The notes: generated by a model not told the origin, from the letters alone. Counted from the stretch's first letter, positions 8,317 to 18,000 are shown. The stretch: DNA of 64,000 nucleotides from CAWJHE01 sp963842455 (GCA_963842455.1 CAWJHE010000006.1:186001-250000), one strand, 5' to 3'. Translations and numbers: made by a program.

Positions 8317-9471
8317 TTATTCGTTGTAATAACGGTCATACACTTGCTGGTAAACCTGGAGCAATTTAGAGAAATTGGTTTTCCAGTCTGCGCGTTGTTC
8401 AACGGTTTTTCGGGCAGCTGCTCCCATCCCAGGCAACTGAGAGCGCATTTTCACGGCTTTTAGAATAGCTTGCGCCATGGCATGGGCATCGCCTTGTGGA
8501 AATAGCCAGCCGTTTTCTTCTGGGGTAACCCACTCGCGGTTGCCATCCAGATCCGAGACAAGAACCGGGCAGCCGCAGCCCATGGCTTCCAGCAGCGAAA
8601 TCGAAGTGCCATCGCTGTGGGTGGCCGCCAGGTAAAGGTCGGCTGACTGGTAATAACTTGGCAGCTTATCAAACCCAATTTGACCCGGAAAAACCACCCG
8701 CGAAGATTGGATGTTTGCAGTCTGGTTATTTGAGCCAGGCAGCATGCCGCCATCCATGAAAATTTTTCGTAATGAACCTGCCAGGGAGCCATTACCTAAC
8801 ATGATCAAACGCAACTCGGGGCATTCTCTGGCTGCCAGGACAAAGGCGCGCGCCAGGGTATCAACGCCATAAATCGGTTCCCAACTGCGTGTGGAAAGTA
8901 AGGTAAAAGGCTGGTTGACGATTGGCCCTTCTTCTGCTTCGTTCGTAGTGGGGGGCGAAAAATGTTCCAGATCAATGCCCCATGGAAATGTGGTAATCCG
9001 GTCAGCGGGCATTCCGTAAGAGACAGCTAACCTGCGGATGGCATCGCAGTCACCGATCAGCCAGTCGCTGTTTTTCAATGTGAAGCGTGTCGCCCATCGC
9101 CACCAGGCGTTTCGTTTCGCATCTTGGATCAGGTCGTAGCCCCAAGACATGCTTACCAGGGGACGAAAACCGCTTACGGCGGTTAGAAGGGCTGAGCGCT
9201 GAATGGGACCGGCGTGAATAAGATGTGGTTTGACCTGCTGCACAATTTTCTGCAGCCCTAACAATAATCCGGGAGCGTTTCGCAGTGTGGCAGGTTTTTG
9301 ACCACCAGACCAATGCACCTGTTCGATAGCAGATGGCAGTGGGCGATCTTCCAGCGGGTGGCCTCGCTGTTCCAATTGTAAGAAATAAACCCGGTGCTGG
9401 CTTTCTGACAGCGCTGATAAAAAACGGTGATCGTGCGGGGTGTAATCGCGGGTGAAGTATAAAATTCGCAC
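8317..9471 (-). CDS. Glycosyltransferase family 4
   Basis: This 384-residue GT-B glycosyltransferase has a Rossmann-like N-domain (MRILYFTRDYTPHDHRFLSAL). The GT4 C-domain includes FPWGIDLEHFSPP, LLSTRSWEPIYGVDTLARAF and the donor-binding EX7E-type stretch DGTSISLLEAMGCGCPVL. Its start shares one base with the stop of the NeuB-like gene (9471), so the two are translationally coupled. The donor sugar is unknown. The coupling to NeuB makes a role in attaching or extending the nonulosonate residue attractive but unproven. Confidence 0.88.
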   Translation of the reverse strand: MRILYFTRDYTPHDHRFLSALSESQHRVYFLQLEQRGHPLEDRPLPSAIEQVHWSGGQKPATLRNAPGLLLGLQKIVQQVKPHLIHAGPIQRSALLTAVSGFRPLVSMSWGYDLIQDAKRNAWWRWATRFTLKNSDWLIGDCDAIRRLAVSYGMPADRITTFPWGIDLEHFSPPTTNEAEEGPIVNQPFTLLSTRSWEPIYGVDTLARAFVLAARECPELRLIMLGNGSLAGSLRKIFMDGGMLPGSNNQTANIQSSRVVFPGQIGFDKLPSYYQSADLYLAATHSDGTSISLLEAMGCGCPVLVSDLDGNREWVTPEENGWLFPQGDAHAMAQAILKAVKMRSQLPGMGAAARKTVEQRADWKTNFSKLLQVYQQVYDRYYNE

Positions 9472-10538
9472 TATTCGCCCAAATCAGTCCAGCGCAGTTC
9501 TTTTCCAAAAGGTAGGTCATGCAAAGCCCTGGCGCCGATAACGGAGGCGATATCGTGCGGTAAGATAGCCCCAGGTGTGGCTGGTCTCAACACGTCAATC
9601 ATATCCCGGGTGAATATTTCATCTGCCTGGATATCGCGTGCTGCCCGTAAACATCTTCTCTGGACGACAACCGTGTCTTTCTCATTATCACATACCTGCT
9701 TATCTGCTGAGCCCAAAGCACGTTCGAGTTCACGGGTACGATCTACCATTTCTTTCCAGGTTGCTGGATTCATGGCAAATTTATGGTCAGGACCTTCACG
9801 GGAATTGTCATCGGTAAAATGCTTTTCAATCACGCGTGCTCCCAAGGTAACCGCACCCAGAACCGTCGCGTGACCATGGGTGTGATCCGAAAGACCCAGG
9901 ATCAGATCGGGGAACATGGCGCGGTAGGTATTCAGAACCCTGAGGTGGATGTGATCGAAGTTTTCCAGACTGGCTGTGTAATTCGTATTGCATTGCATGA
10001 GTACCAGTTGGGGGTTGATCTTTATGATCGTGTGCACCGCGCGTTGGACTTCACCGATATTGGAAGCGCCGGTAGCCAGTAAAACCGGTTTGTTCAGCCG
10101 CGCCATGCGTTCCAGGGATTCCAGCCAATCAATCTCACCCGATCCAATTTTATAGGCAGGTACATAAGCGTCGAGCATCTCAATCGCCTCGAAATCATAG
10201 GGCGATGAGAAATAGTCAATGCCAGCCTTATCACACTCTTCTTTGAGGATGGGAGTCCAATCAAAGGAAACAGAAGCATCCTGATAAACTTCAAAAACGG
10301 ATTTTTTCCATTTAGCCTGGTGCGACACCTGACCATCCATATGTTTGAAGCCATAATCAGAGACGATCTTGGGCGCCTGAAAGTTTTGAAATTTAGCAGC
10401 ATCAGCACCGGCTTCTTTTGCCAGGTGAATTAGCTTTTTGGCGCGGGTCAAATCGCCGTCATGGTTAGCGGCAATATCTGCAATAAAATAGGTGGGGTGA
10501 TTTTCACCAATTTTGTGGGAACCAATCAAAATTTCCAT
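9471..10538 (-). CDS. NeuB-family nonulosonic acid synthase
   Basis: This 355-residue protein condenses PEP with a 6-carbon amino sugar. It has the NeuB TIM barrel (FIADIAANHDGDLTRAKKLI, KIGSGEI, GLSDHTHGH, VIEKHFTDD) followed by a C-terminal antifreeze-like SAF domain of about 60 residues (VVQRRCLRAARDIQADEIF). An AGGAGG site sits seven bases before the ATG. The family includes sialic, legionaminic and pseudaminic acid synthases, and the sequence alone does not tell me which. The upstream PseB homologue favours a pseudaminic- or legionaminic-type product. Confidence 0.9.
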   Translation of the reverse strand: MEILIGSHKIGENHPTYFIADIAANHDGDLTRAKKLIHLAKEAGADAAKFQNFQAPKIVSDYGFKHMDGQVSHQAKWKKSVFEVYQDASVSFDWTPILKEECDKAGIDYFSSPYDFEAIEMLDAYVPAYKIGSGEIDWLESLERMARLNKPVLLATGASNIGEVQRAVHTIIKINPQLVLMQCNTNYTASLENFDHIHLRVLNTYRAMFPDLILGLSDHTHGHATVLGAVTLGARVIEKHFTDDNSREGPDHKFAMNPATWKEMVDRTRELERALGSADKQVCDNEKDTVVVQRRCLRAARDIQADEIFTRDMIDVLRPATPGAILPHDIASVIGARALHDLPFGKELRWTDLGE

Positions 10539-10589
10539 AGTCAGCCTCCTGGTTTGGGAGAATAAAAGCGGGAGTCCATTTTGTTTCTT

Positions 10590-11513
10590 TTACTGAGCAT
10601 TGCTCAATGCGAGCAGCTTTTGCGGGAAGTCCTCCAGGTAGAGGGAATAAAACCTGTCTAAACCGTCGTTCAGGTCGGGCAATTTAGTGTTGAGAGCGGT
10701 TGCTACCTTGTTATTGTTCAGGGTAAGGTTAGGAGAACGTGCTGCTTTCAGCCCGGCCTGCGTTACCGATTTGGGTGTGATCAAGGATGCATCAAAACCG
10801 AAACGATTGGCAATTTCTACGCCGAAGTTGTATTTACTGGAAGCTGTGCTGCTCACAACGTGGTACAGACCATGCAAATCTGCTTCTAACATTTGGATGA
10901 ATATTCTTGCCAGGTGGTTGGCTAACAGAGGGCAGAAATACACATCGGTGAACCCAAATACCTGGTTTCTGGCTTGCAAATTGTTGAAAAAAAATTCTGC
11001 CAGACTGCGTTTTCCGGTCAGACTCCAACCAAATAAATTTACGCGGGCAATGATGGCCCCCGGATTGGCTTCGGCAACGGCGTATTCACCCTCTAATTTT
11101 GTCTGGGCATAGACGCTCAACGGATTGGGCGGGTCCGTCTCGTCATAATTGCCGCGCACGCCATCAAAAACTGCATCTGTCGAAACATGCAACAGGCGCG
11201 CTCCGCCCCTGGCGACAATGGAAGCCAGTTTTCCTGGGAGTTCGCTATTCAGTTTGCGGGCCTGTTCCGGGTTGGCTTCGCAGGCCTCTAAATTTGCCAG
11301 TGCGGCGCAGTGGATCACCCAGTCAGGTTCTACCCGTTCGATGAGTTCCTCAACTGCGCCAGGCGTCAGCAGATCTTGGGTAATCAGGTCAAAGGAGTCA
11401 CTATGATATGCCAACCGGTTTGTAATGCCAATGACCCGGTTCTGACCGGAGGCTTCATATGCGATGTTGACACCCAAGAGTCCACTTGCGCCAGTAACAA
11501 GAATTCGGTGCAT
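10590..11513 (-). CDS. RmlD-like NAD(P)-dependent sugar reductase/epimerase
   Basis: This 307-residue extended SDR begins RILVTGASGLLGVNIAYEA. It has the RmlD-like run IHCAALANLEACEANP, the active site VSTDAVFDG and YAQTKLEGE (YxxxK). RmlD proteins reduce dTDP-4-keto sugars. No rmlA, rmlB or rmlC is present here, whereas the adjacent PseB homologue makes a 4-keto UDP sugar, so that product is a plausible substrate. It starts 24 bases after the PseB-like gene. Confidence 0.85.
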   Translation of the reverse strand: MHRILVTGASGLLGVNIAYEASGQNRVIGITNRLAYHSDSFDLITQDLLTPGAVEELIERVEPDWVIHCAALANLEACEANPEQARKLNSELPGKLASIVARGGARLLHVSTDAVFDGVRGNYDETDPPNPLSVYAQTKLEGEYAVAEANPGAIIARVNLFGWSLTGKRSLAEFFFNNLQARNQVFGFTDVYFCPLLANHLARIFIQMLEADLHGLYHVVSSTASSKYNFGVEIANRFGFDASLITPKSVTQAGLKAARSPNLTLNNNKVATALNTKLPDLNDGLDRFYSLYLEDFPQKLLALSNAQ

Positions 11514-11537
11514 GGACCCATGCCCTTTTCAGGCGTT

Positions 11538-12539
11538 TTAAGGTTCGTTGTGCTCCATTTCTTCAAATGGCGCCACGATTTTTTGAATTTGTTCCACAGA
11601 CAACCATTCTGGATTGGTCTCGCTGGTGTAGCGAAATCCATCCGCAAGTTGTTTACCCAGATTGTGCCACTGGTAGCCAAACCATAAAGCTGCCGTTGGC
11701 TGAACAACAAACATATCCTCAAGCTCAATCGTTGAGCGGGCTTCATCTTCGTTGATGAGCACCTCATGCAATTTTTCGCCAGGGCGGATCCCGATGACAT
11801 CGATTTCAGCCTGGGGTGCAATGACCTGGGCTAAGTCAATGATGCGTGTGGATGGAATCTTGGGGACAAAAACTTCGCCGCCTTGCATTTTTTCGGTGCA
11901 ATGGATGACAAATTGGACGCCTTGCTCTAAAGTAAGCCAAAAGCGCGTCATGCGGGGGTCGGTGATGGTCAATTTTCCGTTGTGACGCTGTTTGATGAAG
12001 ATCGGAATGACTGACCCTCGGCTGCCGACCACGTTGCCATAACGCACGCAACTGAAGCGAGTCGCTGTGCCTGCTGCGTAGGCGTTACTTTGAACGAATA
12101 ATTTTTCAGCTGCCAGCTTGGTTGTGCCATACAAATTAACCGGGCTGACAGCTTTGTCGGTGCTCAAAGCCATGACCTTCTCTACCCTGGCATCCAGCGC
12201 GGCTTCGATTACATTGCTGCTGCCCAGGATATTTGTCTTAATCGCTTCCATGGGATTGTATTCACAAGCCGGGACCTGCTTTAAAGCAGCCGCATGGACG
12301 ACAATATCTACCCCATGCATAGCGCGCCTAAGCCGCAACTGGTCGCGTACATCGCCAATGAAATAGCGCAGGTTAGGCTGGTCGAAACCGCTGACCCGCA
12401 TCTCATGCTGTTTCAATTCATCTCGACTGAAGATGATCAATTTGGCAGGATTGTAATCGCGCAGCATGATTTCAACAAATTTCTTACCGAATGATCCGGT
12501 ACCGCCTGTAACTAAAATTACTTTTTTTGACCAGTCCAT
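11538..12539 (-). CDS. UDP-N-acetylglucosamine 4,6-dehydratase (PseB-type)
   Basis: This 333-residue SDR dehydratase has VTGGTGSFGKKFVEIML at the N-terminus, HAAALKQVPACEYNPMEAI, the catalytic STDKAVSPVNLYGTTK (with YxxxK) and RPGEKLHEVL. These are typical of PseB/FlaA1/CapD-type UDP-GlcNAc inverting dehydratases. The lack of N-terminal membrane segments makes it the short soluble type. It would give the 4-keto-6-deoxy UDP sugar used for pseudaminic acid or for bacillosamine-like sugars. It opens a run of genes with the RmlD-like reductase and NeuB. No PseC-like aminotransferase, acetyltransferase or PseG appears in the window. Confidence 0.9.
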   Translation of the reverse strand: MDWSKKVILVTGGTGSFGKKFVEIMLRDYNPAKLIIFSRDELKQHEMRVSGFDQPNLRYFIGDVRDQLRLRRAMHGVDIVVHAAALKQVPACEYNPMEAIKTNILGSSNVIEAALDARVEKVMALSTDKAVSPVNLYGTTKLAAEKLFVQSNAYAAGTATRFSCVRYGNVVGSRGSVIPIFIKQRHNGKLTITDPRMTRFWLTLEQGVQFVIHCTEKMQGGEVFVPKIPSTRIIDLAQVIAPQAEIDVIGIRPGEKLHEVLINEDEARSTIELEDMFVVQPTAALWFGYQWHNLGKQLADGFRYTSETNPEWLSVEQIQKIVAPFEEMEHNEP

Positions 12540-12576
12540 ATAAACTCAATTTCCTATTCTAGGTAAATATAATCTA

Positions 12577-14211
12577 TCAATTCCACTGGCGTTTCTCACC
12601 AGCTAAACACCGGAAAGCCTCACCAAATTCTGCTTGCCCTTCTGCCGATAAGACCTTTTGCATTGACCAGGTTTCTAACATTTTCCACGAGTCCTTCAAA
12701 TGCCAGGGGAAAGGGCTTGGATATTCAAAGAAGAAATAGTAAGCGTATTGCCAGGCTTTCTCCACCAGTTCTCGATGGATGGGATGTTGGTTTTGTTCAG
12801 CAAAAATTTTGTCCAGCATGGCATAATACTCTTCCCAACTGCCTGGGTCAAGTGTAAAACCCTTACCGCGGTAATGTGTTCGGCCGGCGACGATGACCGG
12901 AACCCCGCTCATAGCCATTTCCATGCCCACTGTGGTGGTATAAACCAGGCCTAAATCGGCCAGTTCAATCAGATCGTAGGTGTTGACCGGGTCAAGAGCT
13001 TCAACCAAGCGGATATGAGCAGGTATTTCTGGTAAGGTCTGGCGTACGATTTCGGCAACAGATGGTCCGGTGGTATAGCGTTCACCGGGGTGGATGCGGA
13101 CAACCAATTGCACATCCTGGCGATTGGCGAAATATTGTGTAGATTGCTGCAGCCAATCGGTCATATTCTGGCTAAAAATTTGCCGCCCGAGTGTCAAGCT
13201 GTCCCCAATTACATTTGCAGCTAACAAGACCACCGGTCGCTCATCCAGATGCAAGGTCTTTCGCAGTTGCTCACCGCCCTGGCTGGGTTGTTCTTGCCAT
13301 AGCCTTGAGAAATTCTTCCACAAACTGGCATTTTGCCGCGATGCGTACAAGGATTGGATTTGTTCCCATTGCTGTGGATTAAGTGGGCTGGTCTGGCGGT
13401 GCTGCCACATTTCGGTAGTATCTTGCTGCATGACTTCGTCATTTTGGGCAAACCAGATCCGTTCCCGCTGTTCACCAAATTCATAAGTTACCACGGGGAT
13501 GTTTAAGTACTTGGCAACCTGGTAGACTGCCCCCATTTCTAAAATGGATCCATTGGGTGTGATGATCACCTCAGGTCGTTGATCCACTGGCAAACGATTA
13601 AACCAGGATAGGATAGCAGCCGCAGCTTCTTGATTACGCTGGATGCGCAGGTTATACAATCGAGAGACCTTGGGATCATCTTTGAGATGGTTGATCTCTT
13701 CAATTTGTAGCGTATATTGTGTGTCCCTGAGAGATACTTCTTCCAGGCTTTGGAGTAGGGAAGAAGGGAGCTCTGTTGTCGTTTTAATATCCAACACGGG
13801 TAAAATCTGAATCAGGGGTTTTGCCTGGTCCAGAATACTGCGCAGGTAGATGTCTTGCCGGCGAAGGTCAAAGCGGTTCAAAGGGCGCCGCCAGTTGACA
13901 TAGGGCAGATAACCCAGGGTGACTGCATGTCCTTGACCGGCTAAAGCAAGGCTGAGGAGTGTGGCGTGTTCCATCCAGTAGCGTAAGGTCGCGAAGACCA
14001 GGATCCGGCGATGGGTGACTGTTTTTTGCCCGCTTGGCTCTTTCAGGGCTGCTTGCGCCTGGGATTTTAATTGGGGTAAGTGCTTTTCCAATTTGTTCAA
14101 GGAAATATTCCGCCTGACCGGTTTACCGGACTGACGCATGAGCCAATACACCTCAGCTGTCAGAGGCAGATCACCCAGGATCCGTTTAATCGCAGATTTA
14201 TCGACCATCAT
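12577..14211 (-). CDS. Capsule-biosynthesis-like GT-B protein (KpsS/Capsule_synth type)
   Basis: This 544-residue soluble protein has a GT-B-like layout. The N-domain starts around ILVFATLRYWMEHATLLSLAL. The C-domain carries VVRIHPGE and the donor-site-like ADLGLVYTTTVGMEMAMSGVPVIVAG. This C-terminal pattern is typical of Capsule_synth proteins that act on lipid-linked capsule acceptors or export intermediates. It overlaps the end of the Wzt gene by 14 bases, so it is probably co-translated with the ABC exporter. The assignment rests on motif style, so an exact role is not claimed. Confidence 0.65.
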   Translation of the reverse strand: MMVDKSAIKRILGDLPLTAEVYWLMRQSGKPVRRNISLNKLEKHLPQLKSQAQAALKEPSGQKTVTHRRILVFATLRYWMEHATLLSLALAGQGHAVTLGYLPYVNWRRPLNRFDLRRQDIYLRSILDQAKPLIQILPVLDIKTTTELPSSLLQSLEEVSLRDTQYTLQIEEINHLKDDPKVSRLYNLRIQRNQEAAAAILSWFNRLPVDQRPEVIITPNGSILEMGAVYQVAKYLNIPVVTYEFGEQRERIWFAQNDEVMQQDTTEMWQHRQTSPLNPQQWEQIQSLYASRQNASLWKNFSRLWQEQPSQGGEQLRKTLHLDERPVVLLAANVIGDSLTLGRQIFSQNMTDWLQQSTQYFANRQDVQLVVRIHPGERYTTGPSVAEIVRQTLPEIPAHIRLVEALDPVNTYDLIELADLGLVYTTTVGMEMAMSGVPVIVAGRTHYRGKGFTLDPGSWEEYYAMLDKIFAEQNQHPIHRELVEKAWQYAYYFFFEYPSPFPWHLKDSWKMLETWSMQKVLSAEGQAEFGEAFRCLAGEKRQWN

Positions 14212-15544
14212 TCAAATCCTGGTCTAAAACAGAGGTGTATTGGCGAGTATCCGTTTGAATTTGCCAATCCAGGCGCGGCCGAACAGGACCTAAGCGTAAC
14301 TCAGGCCATTGTGTGCCTGGGGCGCTGGCTGCGTCGACATTGAAGGTTAGCGCCTGGTCATCATAGAAATAGCGGCGGATGCGGTAGGAGCTCGCATTGA
14401 CGCCTAGCATATAGCGACCCTCGTTGAGCATGTCAGGCGGGATTTTGCAAATGCTTTTATAGGTTCCTGCGGGCCGGGTTCGAAGATTTTCGAATTTGTC
14501 AGGATCGTCTGTGTCAAAGCTGGTGAAGACATATTCGCCGCGAGCGGTCATCAGGTATAAGCCGATGCGCAGTCCGGTGATAGGCGCTTTCAGGCGATAC
14601 TCCATGTGTATGCTGAAGGGTTCTACAGAGCGGATAGTGTCTACTGCTCTGCCTTGCTGATCATGGATGCGCAGAGAGATTGGTTCGAAAGGATGTGCGT
14701 TGCTTGGGATTTCCTCTTGCTCCCAGACGCGTTCCCCGGCTTGCGTAAACCCAGCAGACATATAAAAGTCCACAGCCTGAGAAGTTGGGGCGCGCCGAAT
14801 GAGGCGGCCTTTATCCAAAACGATGGTCTCTTCCGTCAGCCGCAGGATTGCCGACATATTATGGCTGACAAACAAAATGGTGCGACCTTCTTGGGCCACA
14901 TCACTCATTTTTCCAAGACATTTCCGTTGGAATTCGGCATCACCAACTGCCAGGACCTCATCAACGACTAGAATTTCTGGTTCCAGGTGGGCTGCCACCG
15001 CAAAAGCAAGCCGTAAGTACATCCCGCTGGAATATCGTTTGACAGGTGTATCGATAAACTTTTCGACTTCGGAAAAGGCAACGATTTCATCAAACTTCCG
15101 CTCTATCTCAGCGCGTTTCATGCCCAGGATGGCGCCATTCAAGAAGATATTTTCTCTTCCAGTCAGCTCCGGGTGAAAACCTGTGCCTACTTCCAATAAG
15201 GAACCTACTCGACCATGAATTTCTGCAATGCCTTTGGTGGGTTCTGTGACACGCGAGAGAATTTTAAGCAAGGTGCTTTTGCCTGCACCGTTGCGACCAA
15301 TTACACCGAGCACTTTCCCTTTTTCCAGCTCAAAAGAAATATCTTCTAAAGCCCAGATCGTCTCCACATTCTTTGTGGATCGATTGTCGCGGCTATTTTT
15401 GAGCCGACGAAATGGGCTTGACAGTGCATTGGCTAAAGTATCTCGCAGTGTGTGGTAATAGACCCTGGTAGATGCGCCGCCAGGAGCGCTGCCAATGATG
15501 TATTGTTTGCCAATATTTTCTACTCGAATCGCCAGGTTAGACAT
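14198..15544 (-). CDS. wzt: Polysaccharide ABC transporter ATP-binding protein with Wzt C-domain
   Basis: This 448-residue ATPase has Walker A GRNGAGKST (about residues 83-91), signature YSSGMYLRLAFA and Walker B ILVVDEVLAVGD. The C-terminal extension of about 170 residues (after residue 270) fits the Wzt carbohydrate-binding beta-sandwich that selects the finished, capped polymer for export. It starts on the stop codon of the permease gene. Such exporters move complete polymers across the inner membrane. A Wzx-like flippase in the same locus suggests two glycans or a hybrid route. Confidence 0.92.
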   Translation of the reverse strand: MSNLAIRVENIGKQYIIGSAPGGASTRVYYHTLRDTLANALSSPFRRLKNSRDNRSTKNVETIWALEDISFELEKGKVLGVIGRNGAGKSTLLKILSRVTEPTKGIAEIHGRVGSLLEVGTGFHPELTGRENIFLNGAILGMKRAEIERKFDEIVAFSEVEKFIDTPVKRYSSGMYLRLAFAVAAHLEPEILVVDEVLAVGDAEFQRKCLGKMSDVAQEGRTILFVSHNMSAILRLTEETIVLDKGRLIRRAPTSQAVDFYMSAGFTQAGERVWEQEEIPSNAHPFEPISLRIHDQQGRAVDTIRSVEPFSIHMEYRLKAPITGLRIGLYLMTARGEYVFTSFDTDDPDKFENLRTRPAGTYKSICKIPPDMLNEGRYMLGVNASSYRIRRYFYDDQALTFNVDAASAPGTQWPELRLGPVRPRLDWQIQTDTRQYTSVLDQDLNDGR

Positions 15545-16419
15545 TAGACTTTATCCGCAAAGGTTCGTTCCATCCGGCGAAAGTAGAATAAGCCGGTGAT
15601 TAGTACAATCAGGGCAATGGTCGTTGAGACTGCCAGCATTGGGCCAGGCGCGGTTTCGGTCCCCAATAAAGCCCAGCGAAACCCTTCTACCACGCCGGTC
15701 ATTGGGTTTAAGGCATAAATCAGGCGCCAGCGTTCCGGGATAAGACTGGATGGATAAGCGATAGGGGTGATGAAAAGCCAGAATTGCGTCAAAAAAGGAA
15801 TAATGTAGTTGATATCCCGGTAAATAACATTGAGAGCAGAAAGCCACAAACCTACGCCCAGTGCAGTTACCAAAGCCAGCAAAAGAAATAAGGGCAATAG
15901 CCAAATGGCGCCAGTAATGTGGATTTGATATTCACTGCCAGGCATCGTATTGTAATAGATCATCATGCCAATTAACACCACAAAAGCAATGGCAAAGTCA
16001 ACGACACCGCTAAGCACGGATGACATCGGGATGACCAGACGAGGAAAGTAAACTTTTGTAATCATCGCCCGGTGAGAAATCATTGAACGACCGGCGTCGC
16101 TTAAGGCTTTGGTGAACATTCCCCACGGAAGCAGGGCTGTATAGGAGAAAATTGGATAGGGCACATTGTCAGAAGGTACTTTTGCCAATCTACCAAAGAA
16201 AATAGTAAAAACCACCATGGTAAAGAATGGCTGAATGATGGCCCAGGCAGCGCCTAACATGGTTTGCTTGTATCGTACTTTTATATCGCGCCAGATGAGG
16301 AAATAGATGAGTTCCCGATAGCGCCAGATTTCTACCAGGTTAATGGCTGTCCAACCGCTGGATGGCTTTAGATAAAGCACTTCTTCTTGAGTTTTTGTTT
16401 GTATGCTAATTTCTGACAT
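15544..16419 (-). CDS. wzm: Polysaccharide ABC transporter permease
   Basis: This 291-residue ABC-2 family permease has six predicted hydrophobic segments. The family motif WRDIKVRYKQTMLGAAWAII precedes the first segment, and LNVIYRDINYIIPFLTQFW is present in the middle. It pairs with the ATPase that begins on its stop codon to export an undecaprenyl-linked polymer. No clear Shine-Dalgarno site precedes ATG 16419. The 137 bases before it (16420-16556) hold no recognisable feature. Confidence 0.92.
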   Translation of the reverse strand: MSEISIQTKTQEEVLYLKPSSGWTAINLVEIWRYRELIYFLIWRDIKVRYKQTMLGAAWAIIQPFFTMVVFTIFFGRLAKVPSDNVPYPIFSYTALLPWGMFTKALSDAGRSMISHRAMITKVYFPRLVIPMSSVLSGVVDFAIAFVVLIGMMIYYNTMPGSEYQIHITGAIWLLPLFLLLALVTALGVGLWLSALNVIYRDINYIIPFLTQFWLFITPIAYPSSLIPERWRLIYALNPMTGVVEGFRWALLGTETAPGPMLAVSTTIALIVLITGLFYFRRMERTFADKV

Positions 16420-16556
16420 TCGTTTACCGAAGATGAAAACTGGAATGTTTCCATCGCTTTCTTGTGAATAACGTATCTTTGATTTAGCTTGCTATTCGCA
16501 TGAACTTCGAGTTTTTATAACTATATCGATTTGCATGCACATAGCTGCACTGAAAA

Positions 16557-17498
16557 TTATTGGTTTAGATACCAGTTGATTGTCCGGCTTAAACCTTCTT
16601 CCAATGGCATTTGGGCACGGAAGCCAAAATATTCTTCGGCGCGGCTTGTATCCAAAGCACGACGAGGTTGGCCATTCGGTTTGCTGGTATCCCAAACAAT
16701 CTCACCCTGATAGCCAGTCAAGCGGGCGATTAACTGTGCCAGATCTCGGATGCTAATTTCCTGTCCGGATCCGAGGTTGAATGGTTCACGCCCGTTATAA
16801 CGTTCGGCTGCCAGCAGCAACCCTTCGGCGGCATCTTCGACATACAGAAATTCGCGGGTGGGTGAGCCATCCCCCCATAAGACAACCTGATCCAGCCTAT
16901 CTTTATGCGCTTCGAGCATTTTTCTGATCAGGGCAGGGATGACATGTGAGGTTTCCAGGTTGAAATTATCGCGTGGACCATACAAATTGACGGGTAGTGG
17001 GTAAATGGCATTGAAGCCATATTGATCACGATAGGCTTGCGCCTGTACAAGAAGCATTTTCTTGGCCAGACCATAAGGTGCGTTGGTCTCTTCTGGATAT
17101 CCATCCCATAAATTTTCTTCTTTGAAGGGTAAGGGAGTGAATTTCGGATAAGCGCAAATGGTGCCAACGGCTACAAATTTTTCCACCTTATGTTGCCAGG
17201 CTTCATGCATTAATTGGACGCCCATCATCAGGTTTTTATAAAAAAACTCTGCTGGTCGAGCCCGGTTAGCGCCAATGCCGCCCGCTAATGCTGCCAGGTG
17301 GATGATGATATCCGGGCGAGCCGTTTCAAGCATGCGCATGATGTCCTCGAGTTTTGTCAAATCATAATCTTCAATGCGTGGTACGAAAATATCTTTAGGT
17401 TGTCGCTGCTCAAGTTTCTCTACAACAAACGAGCCTAAGAAACCAGCCCCGCCTGTTACACAAACTTTTCGATTTTGCCAAAAATTATTGGATTCCAT
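16557..17498 (-). CDS. GDP-L-fucose-synthase-like NAD-dependent epimerase/reductase
   Basis: This 313-residue extended SDR matches GDP-4-keto-6-deoxymannose epimerase/reductase. It shows VCVTGGAGFLGSFVVEKL, LAALAGGIGANRARPAEFFY, the active-site region VGTICAYPKFTPLPFKEEN and NAPYGLAKKML (YxxxK). The EENLWDGYPEETNAPYG pattern is characteristic of Fcl. No GDP-mannose 4,6-dehydratase (gmd) is in the window, so it must be elsewhere or the enzyme acts on a related sugar. It overlaps the end of the regulator gene by 14 bases and so is co-expressed with it. Confidence 0.87.
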   Translation of the reverse strand: MESNNFWQNRKVCVTGGAGFLGSFVVEKLEQRQPKDIFVPRIEDYDLTKLEDIMRMLETARPDIIIHLAALAGGIGANRARPAEFFYKNLMMGVQLMHEAWQHKVEKFVAVGTICAYPKFTPLPFKEENLWDGYPEETNAPYGLAKKMLLVQAQAYRDQYGFNAIYPLPVNLYGPRDNFNLETSHVIPALIRKMLEAHKDRLDQVVLWGDGSPTREFLYVEDAAEGLLLAAERYNGREPFNLGSGQEISIRDLAQLIARLTGYQGEIVWDTSKPNGQPRRALDTSRAEEYFGFRAQMPLEEGLSRTINWYLNQ

Positions 17499-17994
17499 GG
17501 TATTTTTTCTCCATTTGCAGCATAACTTTCATTCCACGCACTTCTAAAGTGGGAATAGAGTTGGTAATAGGATTTTCGTGTTCTAAGATTAAGAAACCTT
17601 GTTCCAGACAGGTGAGCTTACAGATATCAGCGATATCGCCTTCCCCCTGGATAAGAATCTTGTCAAAACCTGCCTGCCGTACTTCGAATAATAGCTCGCG
17701 AACACGCAGACGAGTGCGCCGGTAAAGCTTCAAGGAATTCTCAATGTAGTTGACTGTGAGGTGGGCTCGGAATGCCAGCCCTTCTGGGGTGATGATGTAG
17801 CGTAATTTGCGCCGCTGGGCACGCTTGACCTTGACGTATCCTTTGGATACCAGGCGTTTTAAATGCCAGTTAACTGTGCCCACTGCTACGCCTAGCATTG
17901 AAGCTAGCGTTGCCTGGGTGACATCCGGGTCACGTTCTATTTGCTCGAGCAGAACCAGCTCGCGCTCAGGGTCGGCGTTTGTTTCTAAAATCAT
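17485..17994 (-). CDS. MarR-type winged-helix regulator of the EPS locus
   Basis: This 169-residue regulator has a winged helix in residues 15-75 (DVTQATLASMLGVAVGTVNWHLKRL), the pattern of the EPS-associated MarR-like regulators found in polysaccharide clusters. The remaining 90 residues hold helices and a small sensor-like region (ILIQGEGDIADICKL). It is the first gene after a strong promoter and is followed by the fucose-synthase-like gene. An inverted repeat lies at its own transcription start, which fits autoregulation. The effector is unknown. Confidence 0.82.
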   Translation of the reverse strand: MILETNADPERELVLLEQIERDPDVTQATLASMLGVAVGTVNWHLKRLVSKGYVKVKRAQRRKLRYIITPEGLAFRAHLTVNYIENSLKLYRRTRLRVRELLFEVRQAGFDKILIQGEGDIADICKLTCLEQGFLILEHENPITNSIPTLEVRGMKVMLQMEKKYHGIQ

Positions 17995-18000
17995 ATCTAA

